NCBI GenBank assembly: GCA_017644105.1
Contig: JAEPMD010000001.1
Span: 186,001-250,000 of the forward strand
Reading direction: 5' to 3'
Source: Rhizobiaceae bacterium
GTDB lineage: Bacteria; Pseudomonadota; Alphaproteobacteria; Rhizobiales; Rhizobiaceae
Length of the DNA: 64,000 nt
The position numbers were made by a program, and so were the translations under genes. Positions within the stretch are counted from its first letter, which is position 1. The number at the start of each line of letters is the position of its first letter. This document shows positions 29,190-38,904 of this stretch, in pieces. The notes under the pieces were generated by a model. The model ran no database searches, was not told where the DNA came from, and worked only from the letters and a program-made list of their open reading frames with translations.

Positions 29190-30077
29190 TTAGCCGGCAA
29201 CGCCCAGCAATTTACAAATAGAATCAAGTTGCTCCAAAGATTTATAACTAATCTGCAACTTTCCTTTTTCACCCTTGTGATCAAGCTGAACTTTGAGCCC
29301 CAAGACATCTGTCAGGCTTTTTTCTAGAGCGAGTGTATCGGCATCTTTTTGGGCAGGTTCTTTTTTGGCTGATGCTTGCGTGGTGCCGTTAATATCTTCT
29401 TGCGCCAAACGTTCAGCATCACGAACCGAGAGACCTTTTTCGACGATGAGCTTTGCAAGTGCTAAAGGATCGGATGTTGAAACCAGTGCGCGTGCATGGC
29501 CAGCTGATAAGCTTCCGTCAACCAACATGTCTCTCACGCTATCCGGCAATTTTAACAAACGAAGGCTATTAGCGACATGCGAACGACTTTTTCCGATCAC
29601 TTCACCTAAATCGTTTTGCGTATAATCGTAATGAGACATTAATTGCTCATATCCGAGTGCTTCCTCAAGCGGATTTAGGTCAGCACGCTGAACATTTTCA
29701 ACAATTGCAATCTCGAGCGCTGTTTTGTCGTCAACATCACGCACTAAAACCGGAATTTCAGTGAGTTCAGCCTGTTGAGCTGCGCGCCAACGGCGTTCAC
29801 CCGCTATAATTTCATAACGATCATCGCTTACCTTGCGGACAACGATGGGCTGAACAATGCCGTGCTTACGAATGGACCGCGCTAGATCGACCAGGTCATC
29901 GGGATCAAAGTTTTGGCGCGGGTTTTCCGAATTACGGACAACAAATTCGATCGGTAATTGTTGATCAGGATTAATTTTTGGCTCACTGGCGGGCTTATTG
30001 TTATCGACGTTATCCATTTCGCCAATCAGCGCTGCCAAACCGCGACCTAAACGCTTTTTTGATTGTTCATCACTCAT
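29190..30077 (-). CDS. parB: Chromosome-partitioning protein ParB
   Basis: A CTP-dependent DNA clamp loaded at parS sites to segregate the origin. The 295-residue protein has an N-terminal KKRLGRGLAALIGE (ParA-interacting), the CTPase/ParB-N domain with the GERRWRAAQ (arginine patch) and VENVQRADLNPLEEALGYEQLM motifs, a central helix-turn-helix (LGEVIGKSRSHVANSLRLLKLP) and a C-terminal dimerisation domain. It lies 32 bases after parA on the same strand. Six parS-like sites are found within the neighbouring 12 kb. Confidence 0.96.
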   Translation of the reverse strand: MSDEQSKKRLGRGLAALIGEMDNVDNNKPASEPKINPDQQLPIEFVVRNSENPRQNFDPDDLVDLARSIRKHGIVQPIVVRKVSDDRYEIIAGERRWRAAQQAELTEIPVLVRDVDDKTALEIAIVENVQRADLNPLEEALGYEQLMSHYDYTQNDLGEVIGKSRSHVANSLRLLKLPDSVRDMLVDGSLSAGHARALVSTSDPLALAKLIVEKGLSVRDAERLAQEDINGTTQASAKKEPAQKDADTLALEKSLTDVLGLKVQLDHKGEKGKLQISYKSLEQLDSICKLLGVAG

Positions 30078-30109
30078 AAAACAAACCTATCTCTATCAAT
30101 ATGGCCAAA

Positions 30110-30904
30110 CTATGCAGCTTTGTGGCTTCTCTCTCGTTGAATAACTTCTGACGCCAATTTCAAATAGGCTTGGCTACCTGAACAAGCCAAATCATACAAA
30201 ATGGCTGGTTTTCCATAAGACGGCGCCTCAGAAACCCGAACATTTCGCGGAATAAGCGTGTGATAAACTTTCTCACCCAAATTCTCACGAACGTCGGCCA
30301 CAACTTGGTGTGCCAGCTTATTGCGCGAATCATACATGGTCATCACAATACCTTGGATCTCAAGATCAGGATTTAATGTATCGCGAACTTGTCCAACAGT
30401 TTCAAGCAGTTGGCTCAAACCTTCGAGCGCAAAAAACTCACATTGAAGCGGCACTAGAACTGAATGTGCTGCCGCCATTGCATTCATTGTCAAAAGATTT
30501 AAGGATGGCGGGCAATCAATTAAAATATAATCATATTGAACTGCATCTGAACCGTTTAGCACTTTCTTCAGGCGAAACGCGCGTTGGCTATCACCCGAAA
30601 TTTCCATTTCAAGGCCAAGAAGGTCCATTGTGGACGGCACGATATCCAAATTTGGTACAGCTGTCTTTTGGCAGGCTTCGGAAAGCTCCGCTTCATACAT
30701 CAATACGTCGTATGAGGATAAATCACGGTTTATACGCTCAATACCAAGTCCAGTACTGGCATTCCCTTGCGGATCCAAATCAACAATTAGCACACGTTCG
30801 CCTATTGCAGCCAAAGCTGTCGCAAGGTTAATCGCAGTTGTTGTCTTGCCAACACCACCCTTTTGATTAGCAACTGTAATAATCCGGTTCTTAACTTGAG
30901 ACAT
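30110..30904 (-). CDS. parA: Chromosome-partitioning ATPase ParA
   Basis: A Walker-type ATPase that binds nucleoid DNA and moves ParB-parS complexes. The 264-residue protein has the deviant Walker A KGGVGKTT near the N-terminus, VLIVDLDPQGNAS, DYILIDCPPSLNLLT, and GIVMTMYDSRNKLA. The reading frame can extend to a TTG at 30913, but the ATG at 30902-30904 gives the usual start MSQVKNRIITVANQ. It is directly downstream of rsmG and upstream of parB, the conserved gidB-parA-parB order. Confidence 0.96.
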   Translation of the reverse strand: MSQVKNRIITVANQKGGVGKTTTAINLATALAAIGERVLIVDLDPQGNASTGLGIERINRDLSSYDVLMYEAELSEACQKTAVPNLDIVPSTMDLLGLEMEISGDSQRAFRLKKVLNGSDAVQYDYILIDCPPSLNLLTMNAMAAAHSVLVPLQCEFFALEGLSQLLETVGQVRDTLNPDLEIQGIVMTMYDSRNKLAHQVVADVRENLGEKVYHTLIPRNVRVSEAPSYGKPAILYDLACSGSQAYLKLASEVIQRERSHKAA

Positions 30905-30942
30905 TTTACCCAACTTTTATCAAAAAACCGCAACAAACCTAT

Positions 30943-31566
30943 CTAAAGTCTCTTGAGGCTATCAATTTGTAAAATAACCGATCCATCTTGAATCTGACTA
31001 TCATATTTTACCAGATTAAAGTCCCATCGACTACGGGCAAGTTCGATTTCCAACTGATAATCCCGACCTTTATGAAGGTATGTGGATAAATTTTTATTTG
31101 TGTCAAACCAAGGTTCTGACATCTCCATAAGATCATCCAAAGACGCCAGCGCACGGGCTGATATCGCGTCAATTTCTGGTGCAATTTCAAAGGCATCCGC
31201 GACTCGAACAGGATGAACGCTTGCCCTTGCACCCGTTTGAACAATCGTATTGCGCAAAAACGCTGCTTTCTTCTGATTACTTTCGATGAGATATACCCAG
31301 CCAGCACCATGTTCCGCCAGGCAAATACCGGTCACGATCCCTGGGAAACCGGCGCCACTTCCCATATCCAACCAGCTTTTAGGTTGCGGATCGAGCGCCC
31401 ATATCTGCAGACTGTCAAGGATATGACGCTCCCACAGATCGCCCACAGTGGTCGGAGATATGAGATTGATGGTTTTTTGCCATTTACGCACAATATCGCC
31501 GTACTGACGCAATCTCGCCCATGTTTCACGTGAAACATTCACGGACTCTTCAAAACTATCTGACAT
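30943..31566 (-). CDS. rsmG: 16S rRNA m7G527 methyltransferase
   Basis: The SAM-dependent enzyme formerly called GidB. The 207-residue protein has NLISPTTVGDLWERHILDSLQ and SWLDMGSGAGFPGIVTGICL (SAM loop), then VYLIESNQKKAAFL and SARALASLDDLMEM, all RsmG marks. It starts 11 bases after the mnmG stop. A perfect 16-bp parS palindrome lies inside the first codons and encodes NVSRET, so the coding and segregation functions share the same bases. Confidence 0.95.
   Translation of the reverse strand: MSDSFEESVNVSRETWARLRQYGDIVRKWQKTINLISPTTVGDLWERHILDSLQIWALDPQPKSWLDMGSGAGFPGIVTGICLAEHGAGWVYLIESNQKKAAFLRNTIVQTGARASVHPVRVADAFEIAPEIDAISARALASLDDLMEMSEPWFDTNKNLSTYLHKGRDYQLEIELARSRWDFNLVKYDSQIQDGSVILQIDSLKRL
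31522..31537. other. Perfect parS site inside rsmG
   Basis: TGTTTCACGTGAAACA, identical over all 16 positions to the parS consensus and a perfect palindrome. It lies in the 5' coding part of rsmG, about 0.6 kb from parA and 6.5 kb from oriC. Best candidate for the main ParB-loading site. Confidence 0.92.
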
Positions 31567-31577
31567 ATAAAACCTTG

Positions 31578-33446
31578 TTAAGACGCTTCAACAGCGCCCT
31601 TTCCAGTGTGCCTTTTTAGATAAGTAAGAATCAATGCAATGGCAGCAGGAGTCATTCCATCAATCTTATTCGCATGAGCAATAGAGGCTGGACGGTTCGT
31701 ATTTAATTTATGCTTTAATTCATTTGATAAACCGGGAAGCACATCAAAATCAAAATCTTCAGGGATCAAACGACCCTCTTCTCTTTGCTGAATACGAATA
31801 TCATTCTTCTGGCGATCCATATAAACCGCATAGATCGCATCAATCTCTACCGTTTCAAGGACATTCCGTTCAAATCTGGCTAATTCAGGCCAAACCTTTA
31901 AAATATCGTCCAAAGTAATCTTCGGATATGACAGTAATTTAAATGCTGATCGACGAATACCATCCTTATTCAATTTGAAGCCATGGCTTTCCGCTTCATT
32001 TGGCGTTAAAGAAAACGACTCAAAAGCTTCCCGACACTCTTCAATCCAATTTTGCCAAGTTTCAAACTTTTCGCGACGCTGATCAGACACACAGCCCATT
32101 GAAATCCCGATAGGTGTCAGTCTCAAATCTGCATTGTCAGCCCGCAAAGTCAAACGAAACTCGGCTCGAGATGTAAACATGCGATAAGGTTCCGTCACAC
32201 CATGGGTCGTTAGATCATCAATCATCACCCCAATATAGGATGTGGAACGACTGAAAATGATCTCATCCCCGCCAGAAGCTTTACGTGCAGCGTTCAATCC
32301 TGCCACAAGACCCTGTGCACCAGCCTCTTCATAGCCGGTTGTGCCACTAATCTGTCCAGCTAAAAAGAATCCAGATAGTTTTTTCAGCTCTAGGGTCTGT
32401 TTTAACTCTCGTGGGTCTACATAATCATATTCAATCGCATAACCTGGCTGCAAAATTGTTACATTTTCTAGACCAGGTATGGTTCGAATAAATTTATCCT
32501 GAACATCCTCAGGCAAAGACGTGGAAATGCCATTTGGATAAACCGTGTCATCATCCAGACCCTCGGGCTCCAAGAATATCTGATGACCATCACGATCGCC
32601 GAATTTAACAATTTTATCTTCGATAGATGGGCAATAACGTGGGCCAACACCCTCTATCTGCCCGGAATACATGGCCGATTTAGAAATATTCTCTTCTATT
32701 ATCTTATGCGTCGCCATTGTTGTGCGCGTAATACCGCAAGGAATCTGTTTTTGCTTCACACCTTCAGTCATAAAGGAAAATGGCACAGGATCTTCATCAG
32801 GACCTTGCTCTTCAAGCTGATCCCAAGCAATGGTTTTGCCATCTAATCTGGCAGGTGTTCCGGTTTTTAAGCGCTCTAATCTCAATCCAAGAGCTTCCAA
32901 CCGATCAGAGAGACCAAGAGCCGGCGCTTCATTCATACGTCCAGCTGGAATTTTCTTCTCACCAATATGAATCAGACCTCGTAAGAATGTTCCAGTGGTT
33001 AAGACAACCGACTTACAACGAAACTGGCGCCCATCTTTGGTCTGTACACCTTCAATAACCTCACCAGAAAGAATAAGATCATCTACCTCACCTTCTATAA
33101 CTTCTAAGTTATTGATAGAATTAATATTTTTCTGCATAGATTCACGATAGAGGCGGCGATCAGCTTGCGTTCGTGGTCCGCGAACAGCCGGGCCTTTGCG
33201 TCTATTGAGCATGCGATATTGAATTGCTGCATCATCGGTGACACGGCCCATCAATCCGTCTAATGCATCAATTTCACGTACTAAATGGCCTTTGCCAAGT
33301 CCGCCAATGGCTGGATTACATGACATAACGCCGATTGTATCGAATTTATGTGTAATTAGGGCAGTTTTTGCACCCATGCGCGCAGAAGCAGCCGCTGCTT
33401 CGCAGCCCGCATGTCCACCACCAATAACGATTACTTCGTAATCCAT
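31578..33446 (-). CDS. mnmG: tRNA uridine 5-carboxymethylaminomethyl modification enzyme
   Basis: The FAD-binding partner of MnmE (formerly GidA); the complex modifies U34 of several tRNAs. The 622-residue protein has [14 protein letters not shown] (FAD dinucleotide motif), [53 protein letters not shown] and [19 protein letters not shown]. The two conserved cysteine regions are present. Length is normal. It lies in the mnmE-mnmG-rsmG-parA-parB string, with three parS-like sites in the mnmE-mnmG gap. Confidence 0.96.
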   Translation of the reverse strand: MDYEVIVIGGGHAGCEAAAASARMGAKTALITHKFDTIGVMSCNPAIGGLGKGHLVREIDALDGLMGRVTDDAAIQYRMLNRRKGPAVRGPRTQADRRLYRESMQKNINSINNLEVIEGEVDDLILSGEVIEGVQTKDGRQFRCKSVVLTTGTFLRGLIHIGEKKIPAGRMNEAPALGLSDRLEALGLRLERLKTGTPARLDGKTIAWDQLEEQGPDEDPVPFSFMTEGVKQKQIPCGITRTTMATHKIIEENISKSAMYSGQIEGVGPRYCPSIEDKIVKFGDRDGHQIFLEPEGLDDDTVYPNGISTSLPEDVQDKFIRTIPGLENVTILQPGYAIEYDYVDPRELKQTLELKKLSGFFLAGQISGTTGYEEAGAQGLVAGLNAARKASGGDEIIFSRSTSYIGVMIDDLTTHGVTEPYRMFTSRAEFRLTLRADNADLRLTPIGISMGCVSDQRREKFETWQNWIEECREAFESFSLTPNEAESHGFKLNKDGIRRSAFKLLSYPKITLDDILKVWPELARFERNVLETVEIDAIYAVYMDRQKNDIRIQQREEGRLIPEDFDFDVLPGLSNELKHKLNTNRPASIAHANKIDGMTPAAIALILTYLKRHTGKGAVEAS

Positions 33447-33478
33447 AAGACACCCAATAAAAATATTATCAGAATATA

Positions 33479-33494
33479 CGTTTCACGTGGAACC
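33479..33494. other. parS-like site (first of a triplet)
   Basis: CGTTTCACGTGGAACC, 13 of 16 matches to the parS consensus with an intact left arm and CACGTG core, in the mnmG-mnmE gap. Weakest right arm of the three sites. Confidence 0.55.
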
Positions 33495-33502
33495 AAACAA
33501 AA

Positions 33503-33518
33503 TGATTCACGTGAGTCA
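33503..33518. other. parS-like site (second of a triplet)
   Basis: TGATTCACGTGAGTCA, 13 of 16 matches; the core is intact and both arms are slightly altered. It lies 24 bases after the start of the first site. Confidence 0.55.
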
Positions 33519-33535
33519 TTCAATCAAGCTTCAAG

Positions 33536-33551
33536 TGTTTCACGTGAATCA
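33536..33551. other. parS-like site (third of a triplet)
   Basis: TGTTTCACGTGAATCA, 15 of 16 matches to the parS consensus. Its last three bases overlap the mnmE stop codon (minus strand, 33549-33551). Confidence 0.8.
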
Positions 33552-34880
33552 TTTACCCACGCAGAACTCACTAAAGATAACTCCGAGAAGATCTTCTACA
33601 TCAACGCGACCTGTAATTCTACCCAAATAATCTTGCGAAAGGCGCAAGTGTTCGCTTCGCAATTCAATTGGTAGGTCAGCATTGTCTAGCGCATTTAAAA
33701 GTTCGCGTGAGGCAGACTCCAAAAGTTCAACATGTCTGCGCCGTGTGGGCACAACTAGATCATCTTTTAAATCCGATAATCTAAGTTTCTCTTTGATAAG
33801 CTCAATCAAGATATCTAGATCTTCTGATTTAGATGTAGATAATGATATGTCGGTACTTATTGACCATTTTGCATCCGTTTTATCCGACTTCGTGCCGATG
33901 ACAATTCGGTTTTCAAACGAAGATAACTTAGTAAATTCAACATCTTCCTCAATATTTGGCTCAATCAGATGAAGAATTAAGTCCGCATGCTTTAACTCTT
34001 CCATAGCTTTATAAATGCCAATCTGTTCCACTCGACTATCCGTTTCGCGTAAACCAGCTGTATCTTTTAAAACAACTAAAAAGCCATCCAAATCTAACCG
34101 AACTTCTAGAATATCACGTGTTGTTCCCTGCTCATCAGACACAATAGCAACATCACGCCCAGCTAAGGTATTCATGAGTGATGACTTACCAGCATTTGGC
34201 GCACCGGCAATGACAATTGAAAACCCAGATCGGGAGACTTCTCCAATCTTCGACTTAACAAGATGATCATTGATTTCTTCAATCAGAATAGAAATTTCTG
34301 ACCAAATCTGATCAGACACTGAGCCAGGTATATCTTCTTCGTCAGAAAAATCCAATTCTGCCTCAATTAAAGCCCGCGATCGAAGAATTTGTGCATTCCA
34401 GCGCTCATATAGACGCTTCAAACCACCTTCAGCCTGTTCAACTGCCAATCTTCGCTGCATTTCCGTCTCAGATGATAGCAGATCAGCGAGGCCTTCCGCC
34501 TCTGTAAGATCCATTTTCCCGTTATCAAAGGCACGTTTTGTAAATTCACCGGCTTCCGCCAGTCTAAAACCGTCCAGTGAACTAAGTTCATCGAACAAAG
34601 TATCAACAACTGCGCGCCCACCGTGAACATGAAGTTCCGCACAATCTTCACCGGTAAAAGAGTTTGGACCAGGGAAAAATAACACCAAACCCTTGTCGAT
34701 CAGATGATTGTTTTGTTTCCGAATCGATTTCAAAGACGCTATGCGTGGTTTAAGATCCGAAACACCAAGCGTTTCGAGGGCGAATCGAGCCTTCGGACCA
34801 GAAATCCGTATAACAGCAACGCCTGCCGGAACAGACCCAGAGGATAGAGCAAAGATAGTGTCAAATTCAGCCAATTTCAC
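33549..34880 (-). CDS. mnmE: tRNA modification GTPase MnmE
   Basis: The GTPase partner of MnmG in U34 modification. The 443-residue protein has the N-terminal tetrahydrofolate-binding domain (DTIFALSSGSVPAGVAVIRISGP), helical domain, inserted G-domain (GAPNAGKSSLMNTLAGRD, DIA-type switch TTRD, DTAGLRETDSRVEQIG, GTKSD) and the invariant C-terminal cysteine in FCVGK. Length is usual. rho lies 31 bases upstream on the same strand. Confidence 0.95.
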   Translation of the reverse strand: MKLAEFDTIFALSSGSVPAGVAVIRISGPKARFALETLGVSDLKPRIASLKSIRKQNNHLIDKGLVLFFPGPNSFTGEDCAELHVHGGRAVVDTLFDELSSLDGFRLAEAGEFTKRAFDNGKMDLTEAEGLADLLSSETEMQRRLAVEQAEGGLKRLYERWNAQILRSRALIEAELDFSDEEDIPGSVSDQIWSEISILIEEINDHLVKSKIGEVSRSGFSIVIAGAPNAGKSSLMNTLAGRDVAIVSDEQGTTRDILEVRLDLDGFLVVLKDTAGLRETDSRVEQIGIYKAMEELKHADLILHLIEPNIEEDVEFTKLSSFENRIVIGTKSDKTDAKWSISTDISLSTSKSEDLDILIELIKEKLRLSDLKDDLVVPTRRRHVELLESASRELLNALDNADLPIELRSEHLRLSQDYLGRITGRVDVEDLLGVIFSEFCVGK

Positions 34881-34911
34881 ACGCCTTTACATCATAATAA
34901 GTTAAGTCATT

Positions 34912-36177
34912 CTAAGTATTCATAGAATCGAAGAATTCTTGATTGCTCTTAGTCTGTTTAAACTTATCAATGAGGAATTCAATCGCATCTGTTGTACCCA
35001 TTGGGGAAAGAATACGACGCAATACAAAGATTTTCTGCAGATCTTGTTTCGGAACCAGTAGGTCTTCCTTACGTGTGCCAGATTTCAGGATATCCATGGA
35101 TGGATAAATACGCTTATCAGATACTTTGCGATCAAGAACCATTTCAGAGTTGCCAGTACCTTTAAACTCTTCAAAGATAACTTCGTCCATACGAGAACCC
35201 GTATCAATCAACGCAGTTGCGATAATGGTGAGCGAGCCACCTTCTTCGATATTACGCGCGGCACCAAAGAAGCGTTTTGGACGTTGGAGCGCATTGGCAT
35301 CCACACCACCTGTCAGAACCTTACCAGACGAAGGCACAACAGTATTATAAGCGCGGCCCAATCTTGTGATCGAATCAAGCAAAATCACAACATCACGCCC
35401 ATGCTCGACCAAGCGTTTTGCTTTTTCGATAACCATTTCCGCAACTTGTACGTGACGCACAGCTGGTTCATCAAAGGTGGAAGAAACAACCTCACCCTTC
35501 ACCGAACGCTGCATATCTGTCACTTCTTCCGGACGCTCGTCGATCAATAAAACAATCAAATAGCATTCTGGGTGATTTGCAGTGATCGAATGCGCGATAT
35601 TCTGCAAAAGAACAGTTTTACCCGTCCGCGGTGGCGCAACAATCAATCCACGCTGACCTTTACCCAAAGGCGCAACCAGATCTATCACACGACCGGACAT
35701 GTCTTTATTCGTCGGATCATTCAGTTCCATATTGAAACGTTCATCCGGATAAAGCGGTGTTAAATTATCAAAATGGACTTTATGTCGGATTTTCTCAGGA
35801 TCATCAAAGTTAATCGTGCTGACCTTTAGAAGCGCAAAATAACGTTCGCCATCTTTCGGGCTACGAATAGGTCCTTCAACGGTGTCACCCGTTTTTAATG
35901 AAAATTTTCTGATCTGAGATGGAGAAATGTAAATATCATCTGGACCTGGCAAATAGTTCGCACTGGCCGAACGCATGAAACCAAAACCGTCTTGAAGGAC
36001 TTCAACAACACCCTGGCCGATGATTTCAACGTCTTGTTCAGCAAGCTTCGTCAAAATCGCAAACATCAATTCCTGTTTGCGCATCACGCTTGCATTTTCA
36101 ACTTCAACGCTTTCGGCGAATTCTAATAATTCTGTTGGGGTCTTACTTTTGAGCTCTTGCAGCTTCATTTCTTGCAT
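34912..36177 (-). CDS. rho: Transcription termination factor Rho
   Basis: A hexameric RNA helicase that ends transcription at C-rich unstructured sites. The 421-residue protein starts [21 protein letters not shown], then the RNA-binding cold-shock-like domain ([24 protein letters not shown]), Walker A in [35 protein letters not shown] and the R-loop region [20 protein letters not shown]. The frame is open to 36216; the ATG at 36175-36177 matches the family start. About 145 bases of untranslated leader to hemJ, in which I see no clear element. Confidence 0.96.
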   Translation of the reverse strand: MQEMKLQELKSKTPTELLEFAESVEVENASVMRKQELMFAILTKLAEQDVEIIGQGVVEVLQDGFGFMRSASANYLPGPDDIYISPSQIRKFSLKTGDTVEGPIRSPKDGERYFALLKVSTINFDDPEKIRHKVHFDNLTPLYPDERFNMELNDPTNKDMSGRVIDLVAPLGKGQRGLIVAPPRTGKTVLLQNIAHSITANHPECYLIVLLIDERPEEVTDMQRSVKGEVVSSTFDEPAVRHVQVAEMVIEKAKRLVEHGRDVVILLDSITRLGRAYNTVVPSSGKVLTGGVDANALQRPKRFFGAARNIEEGGSLTIIATALIDTGSRMDEVIFEEFKGTGNSEMVLDRKVSDKRIYPSMDILKSGTRKEDLLVPKQDLQKIFVLRRILSPMGTTDAIEFLIDKFKQTKSNQEFFDSMNT

Positions 36178-36322
36178 GAAAAATCCAGATAAAATGTAAT
36201 GAGAACGCATCCGCATGGAAAAACCGAAGGACTCGGGCGGATCAATATAGCTCTTAAATAGCGATTATTGTCTAAAACTGCAAGAGGGAACCCAATTTTA
36301 GCTGTTCACGTTTCAATTCAGC

Positions 36323-36844
36323 CTAAAATGGGCGCACAATCACCATAATCACGATACCAATCATCAACACAGTTGGTATCTCATTGGCCAAACGCCATTG
36401 TTTTTCAGATAATTGGTTTTCATCAACCGCAAATCGCTTTTGAGACTTAGACAGCCAGCCATGAACACCAGACATTGCAAAGACCAAAGCGAATTTCACC
36501 CAGAACCAACCAGCTAAATCAACCAGCCCGCTAAACATGAGCCATAAACCCGCACCCCAGGTTACCATCATCGCAGGATTAATGATAACTTTCAGTAGTT
36601 TAAGTTCCATTATCTTAAGTTTTTCAGAAACCGGAGAGCCAGCTGCTTCGCTCGCATGATATACAAATAGTCGCGGCAGATATAACATCCCGGCCATCCA
36701 TGAAATGACAGCGATAATATGAAGCGCTTTTATCCAAAGATAGAAATTCTCATTTTTCCAAGTCAACGCCAAAAAAGCGATGAATAGTACTGAAGCTATC
36801 GCCATGATTGGCTTTTTCTTTGATTTTTCAGCGACATCACTCAT
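36323..36844 (-). CDS. hemJ: Protoporphyrinogen oxidase HemJ
   Basis: A small membrane-embedded protoporphyrinogen IX oxidase that makes protoporphyrin IX, used where HemG/HemY are missing. The 173-residue protein has four or five membrane helices and the family's N-terminal [25 protein letters not shown], with the conserved His in helix 2 and the conserved Tyr-Leu-Pro-Arg segment, plus [21 protein letters not shown]. Its ATG overlaps the hemE stop by four bases (ATGA), so the two haem genes are translationally coupled. Confidence 0.93.
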   Translation of the reverse strand: MSDVAEKSKKKPIMAIASVLFIAFLALTWKNENFYLWIKALHIIAVISWMAGMLYLPRLFVYHASEAAGSPVSEKLKIMELKLLKVIINPAMMVTWGAGLWLMFSGLVDLAGWFWVKFALVFAMSGVHGWLSKSQKRFAVDENQLSEKQWRLANEIPTVLMIGIVIMVIVRPF

Positions 36845-37872
36845 TTTTGATAACTCCTAACACGCTCTATAAGGCGGGTTACGTTTTCTGGATCAGCTTG
36901 CGGCGTAATGCCATGCCCAAGGTTAAAGATAAGTGGTCCATCAGACAATGTCTCCATAATTTGGTCAATTCCATCGTCTAATGCTTTGCCACCTGCAATC
37001 ATCAACATTGGATCAAGATTACCCTGCACAGCACCATCTTTTTGTAATTCTTTGGCAAAACTTAAAGGCACCGACCAATCAAGACCAATCCCATCTGATC
37101 CAACAGCCTGACGGTAACCACGAAGCAAAATCCCAGCTCCTTTGGCAAATGCAATAATCTTAGCATTTGGACGTTTTGCACGTACTTGATCGATAATCCG
37201 TTTAACAGGACCGATCGCAAATTTCTCAAACTCTTTTTCACCTAAAACACCAGCCCAGGAATCAAAAATTTGTACAGCATCAGCACCCGCATCAATTTGC
37301 GCGATCAAATATTCAGCTGACATATCTGCAAGCAGATTTAAGAGCTTCATAAAAGATGCTTCATGCTCATACGCAAACAATCTTGCCGGCGCTTGATCAG
37401 GTGTGCCATGGCCGGCAATCATATAAGTTGCAACTGTCCAAGGCGCGCCACAGAAACCCAAAAGAGTGGTTTCATTAGGTAAATCAGCACGTAAACGGCG
37501 TACAGTTTCAAAAACAGGCGCTAAATGCTCAATAAATCCATCCGTTATAAGATTGTCTATGCCTTTAACGTCAATAGGATCCATTTGCGGGCCTTCACCC
37601 GCTACAAATCTCACATTACGATCCAATGCGTCTGGTATGACCAATATATCCGAAAACAAGATTGATGCATCAAAGCCATAACGACGAATAGGCTGCATGG
37701 TAACTTCAACAGCCAAATCTGGTGTGTAACAGAGATCGAGAAAGTTTGGTGCTTGTTTACGAGTTTCCCGATATTCCGGTAAATAACGTCCAGCTTGTCT
37801 CATAATCCATATGGGTGGTGGGAAAACAGTTTCGCCATCTAATACTCGGAGCAATTTACGCGTTTCGGACAC
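36841..37872 (-). CDS. hemE: Uroporphyrinogen decarboxylase
   Basis: Decarboxylates uroporphyrinogen III to coproporphyrinogen III in haem synthesis. The 343-residue protein has [44 protein letters not shown] and [10 protein letters not shown]. It starts at GTG (37870-37872) with the SD GAGGTGGATAA directly before; that SD coincides with a DnaA-box-like TTATCCACC on the other strand. It is transcribed away from oriC, the classic alphaproteobacterial position of hemE. Confidence 0.96.
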   Translation of the reverse strand: MSETRKLLRVLDGETVFPPPIWIMRQAGRYLPEYRETRKQAPNFLDLCYTPDLAVEVTMQPIRRYGFDASILFSDILVIPDALDRNVRFVAGEGPQMDPIDVKGIDNLITDGFIEHLAPVFETVRRLRADLPNETTLLGFCGAPWTVATYMIAGHGTPDQAPARLFAYEHEASFMKLLNLLADMSAEYLIAQIDAGADAVQIFDSWAGVLGEKEFEKFAIGPVKRIIDQVRAKRPNAKIIAFAKGAGILLRGYRQAVGSDGIGLDWSVPLSFAKELQKDGAVQGNLDPMLMIAGGKALDDGIDQIMETLSDGPLIFNLGHGITPQADPENVTRLIERVRSYQK

Positions 37873-38301
37873 TTATCCACCTCGGCCTATATATAAGTAA
37901 TGTTTGTATATTGATTTATTGTTATTAGAGTCTGTGAAGATCGGTTATTATATATAACGCACAATCTATCAACAGCCTATCCACATTCTTGTCGCATGAG
38001 TTTTGTTTTTGTTCTCGAGACAGAATTTTCAAAAACTCATAATTTTCAGATGCTTATACTTAAGCATAAATTTATCCCCATAATCAGATCGATAATTCCA
38101 AAACAATTCGGATTTTATGCACAGACATCTCAATTGTGTATAACTTCCAACTTATTCATGTGAGTTTTCCAAAAAAATTTCGAATTCAAAGTTATCCATA
38201 ATGCTCAACAGGTGCTAAAGAAAATTGTGGTTAAGAATCCGTTAAAAATTGACTCTTTGATAGAAGCAGCCGGGTTAGAAAAACATTGGGTATTCCAAAA
38301 T
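37873..38301. other. oriC: Probable chromosomal replication origin (oriC)
   Basis: A 429-base A+T-rich region without a convincing gene between hemE and maf, the usual oriC location in alphaproteobacteria. DnaA-box-like 9-mers (consensus TTATCCACA) are: TTATCCACC 37873-37881 (also the hemE SD, so possibly fortuitous); CTATCCACA 37977-37985; TTATCCCCA 38072-38080; TTATGCACA 38115-38123; TGTGTATAA (reverse) 38135-38143; TTATCCATA 38192-38200. Each has eight of nine matches. An inverted repeat TGCTTA-4-TAAGCA lies at 38051-38066 and A+T-rich stretches at 37900-37950. A perfect CtrA-type motif is at 38231-38245. The flanking genes point outward. Confidence 0.85.
38231..38245. promoter_or_regulatory. 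CtrA-type binding motif in oriC
   Basis: TTAA-N7-TTAA (TTAAGAATCCGTTAA), a perfect match to the full CtrA box. CtrA represses replication initiation at oriC in Caulobacter. A degenerate match (TTAA-N7-TTTA) lies at 38060-38074. The 8 defined bases can occur by chance a few times in 64 kb of A+T-rich DNA, so the evidence is its position. Confidence 0.6.
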
Positions 38302-38901
38302 ATGAATAATGACATCATTCTCGCCTCGCAAAGCATCCATCGTAAAAACTTAATGGAAAATGCTGGCCTTACTTTCACGTCTCAGCCGGCAGAGATTGAT
38401 GAACGCGCAATTGAAGTCGCCATTGAGGGCACGGGCACAACGCCCAAGGAATTAGCGCTTATTCTTGCAAGTGCCAAAGCACTTGATGTGTCACAGAAAA
38501 ACCCTGATGCATACGTAATCGGATCAGATCAGACTTTGTCGTTAGATGATGAATTATTTCACAAACCTATAGATATGGAAGCCGCCCGCCGAACATTGCT
38601 TAAATTGTCGGGCACAACGCACGAATTAAATAGCGGTATATCGATCGCGAAAAATGGTGAAAGCATCTGGCAACATGTGTCTATTGCGGAACTCACAATG
38701 CGAGACTTAAGTCCTGAATTTATTGGCCGGCATTTATCAGATGCAGGCGATGATATTCTAACTTCTGTGGGTGCTTATCAGCTTGAAAAAACCGGTGTGC
38801 AATTATTTGAGAAAATCGAAGGTGATTTCTTTACAATCGTAGGCCTTCCCATGCTGCCGCTTCTCGCTAAACTCCGCGAACTTAAAGTGATTGAGGCTTA
38901 A
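38302..38901 (+). CDS. Maf-like nucleotide pyrophosphatase
   Basis: A 199-residue Maf-family nucleoside-triphosphate pyrophosphatase, thought to remove modified or non-canonical nucleotides. Motifs: [18 protein letters not shown] at the N-terminus (catalytic loop), [25 protein letters not shown] and [34 protein letters not shown]. The frame is open from a GTG at 38212, but that extension has no family likeness and includes the CtrA motif; the ATG at 38302 gives the usual start. Maf-aroE-coaE-dnaQ is the standard order beside oriC. Confidence 0.9.
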   Translation: MNNDIILASQSIHRKNLMENAGLTFTSQPAEIDERAIEVAIEGTGTTPKELALILASAKALDVSQKNPDAYVIGSDQTLSLDDELFHKPIDMEAARRTLLKLSGTTHELNSGISIAKNGESIWQHVSIAELTMRDLSPEFIGRHLSDAGDDILTSVGAYQLEKTGVQLFEKIEGDFFTIVGLPMLPLLAKLRELKVIEA

Positions 38902-38904
38902 CCC

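Noticed and set aside
36178-36322. Conserved leader or attenuator before rho
   Set aside because: No convincing stem or short ORF seen; only plain A+T-rich sequence.
38212-38301. N-terminal extension of maf from GTG
   Set aside because: No Maf likeness in the extra 30 residues, and the segment contains the CtrA-type motif; the ATG at 38302 gives the family start.
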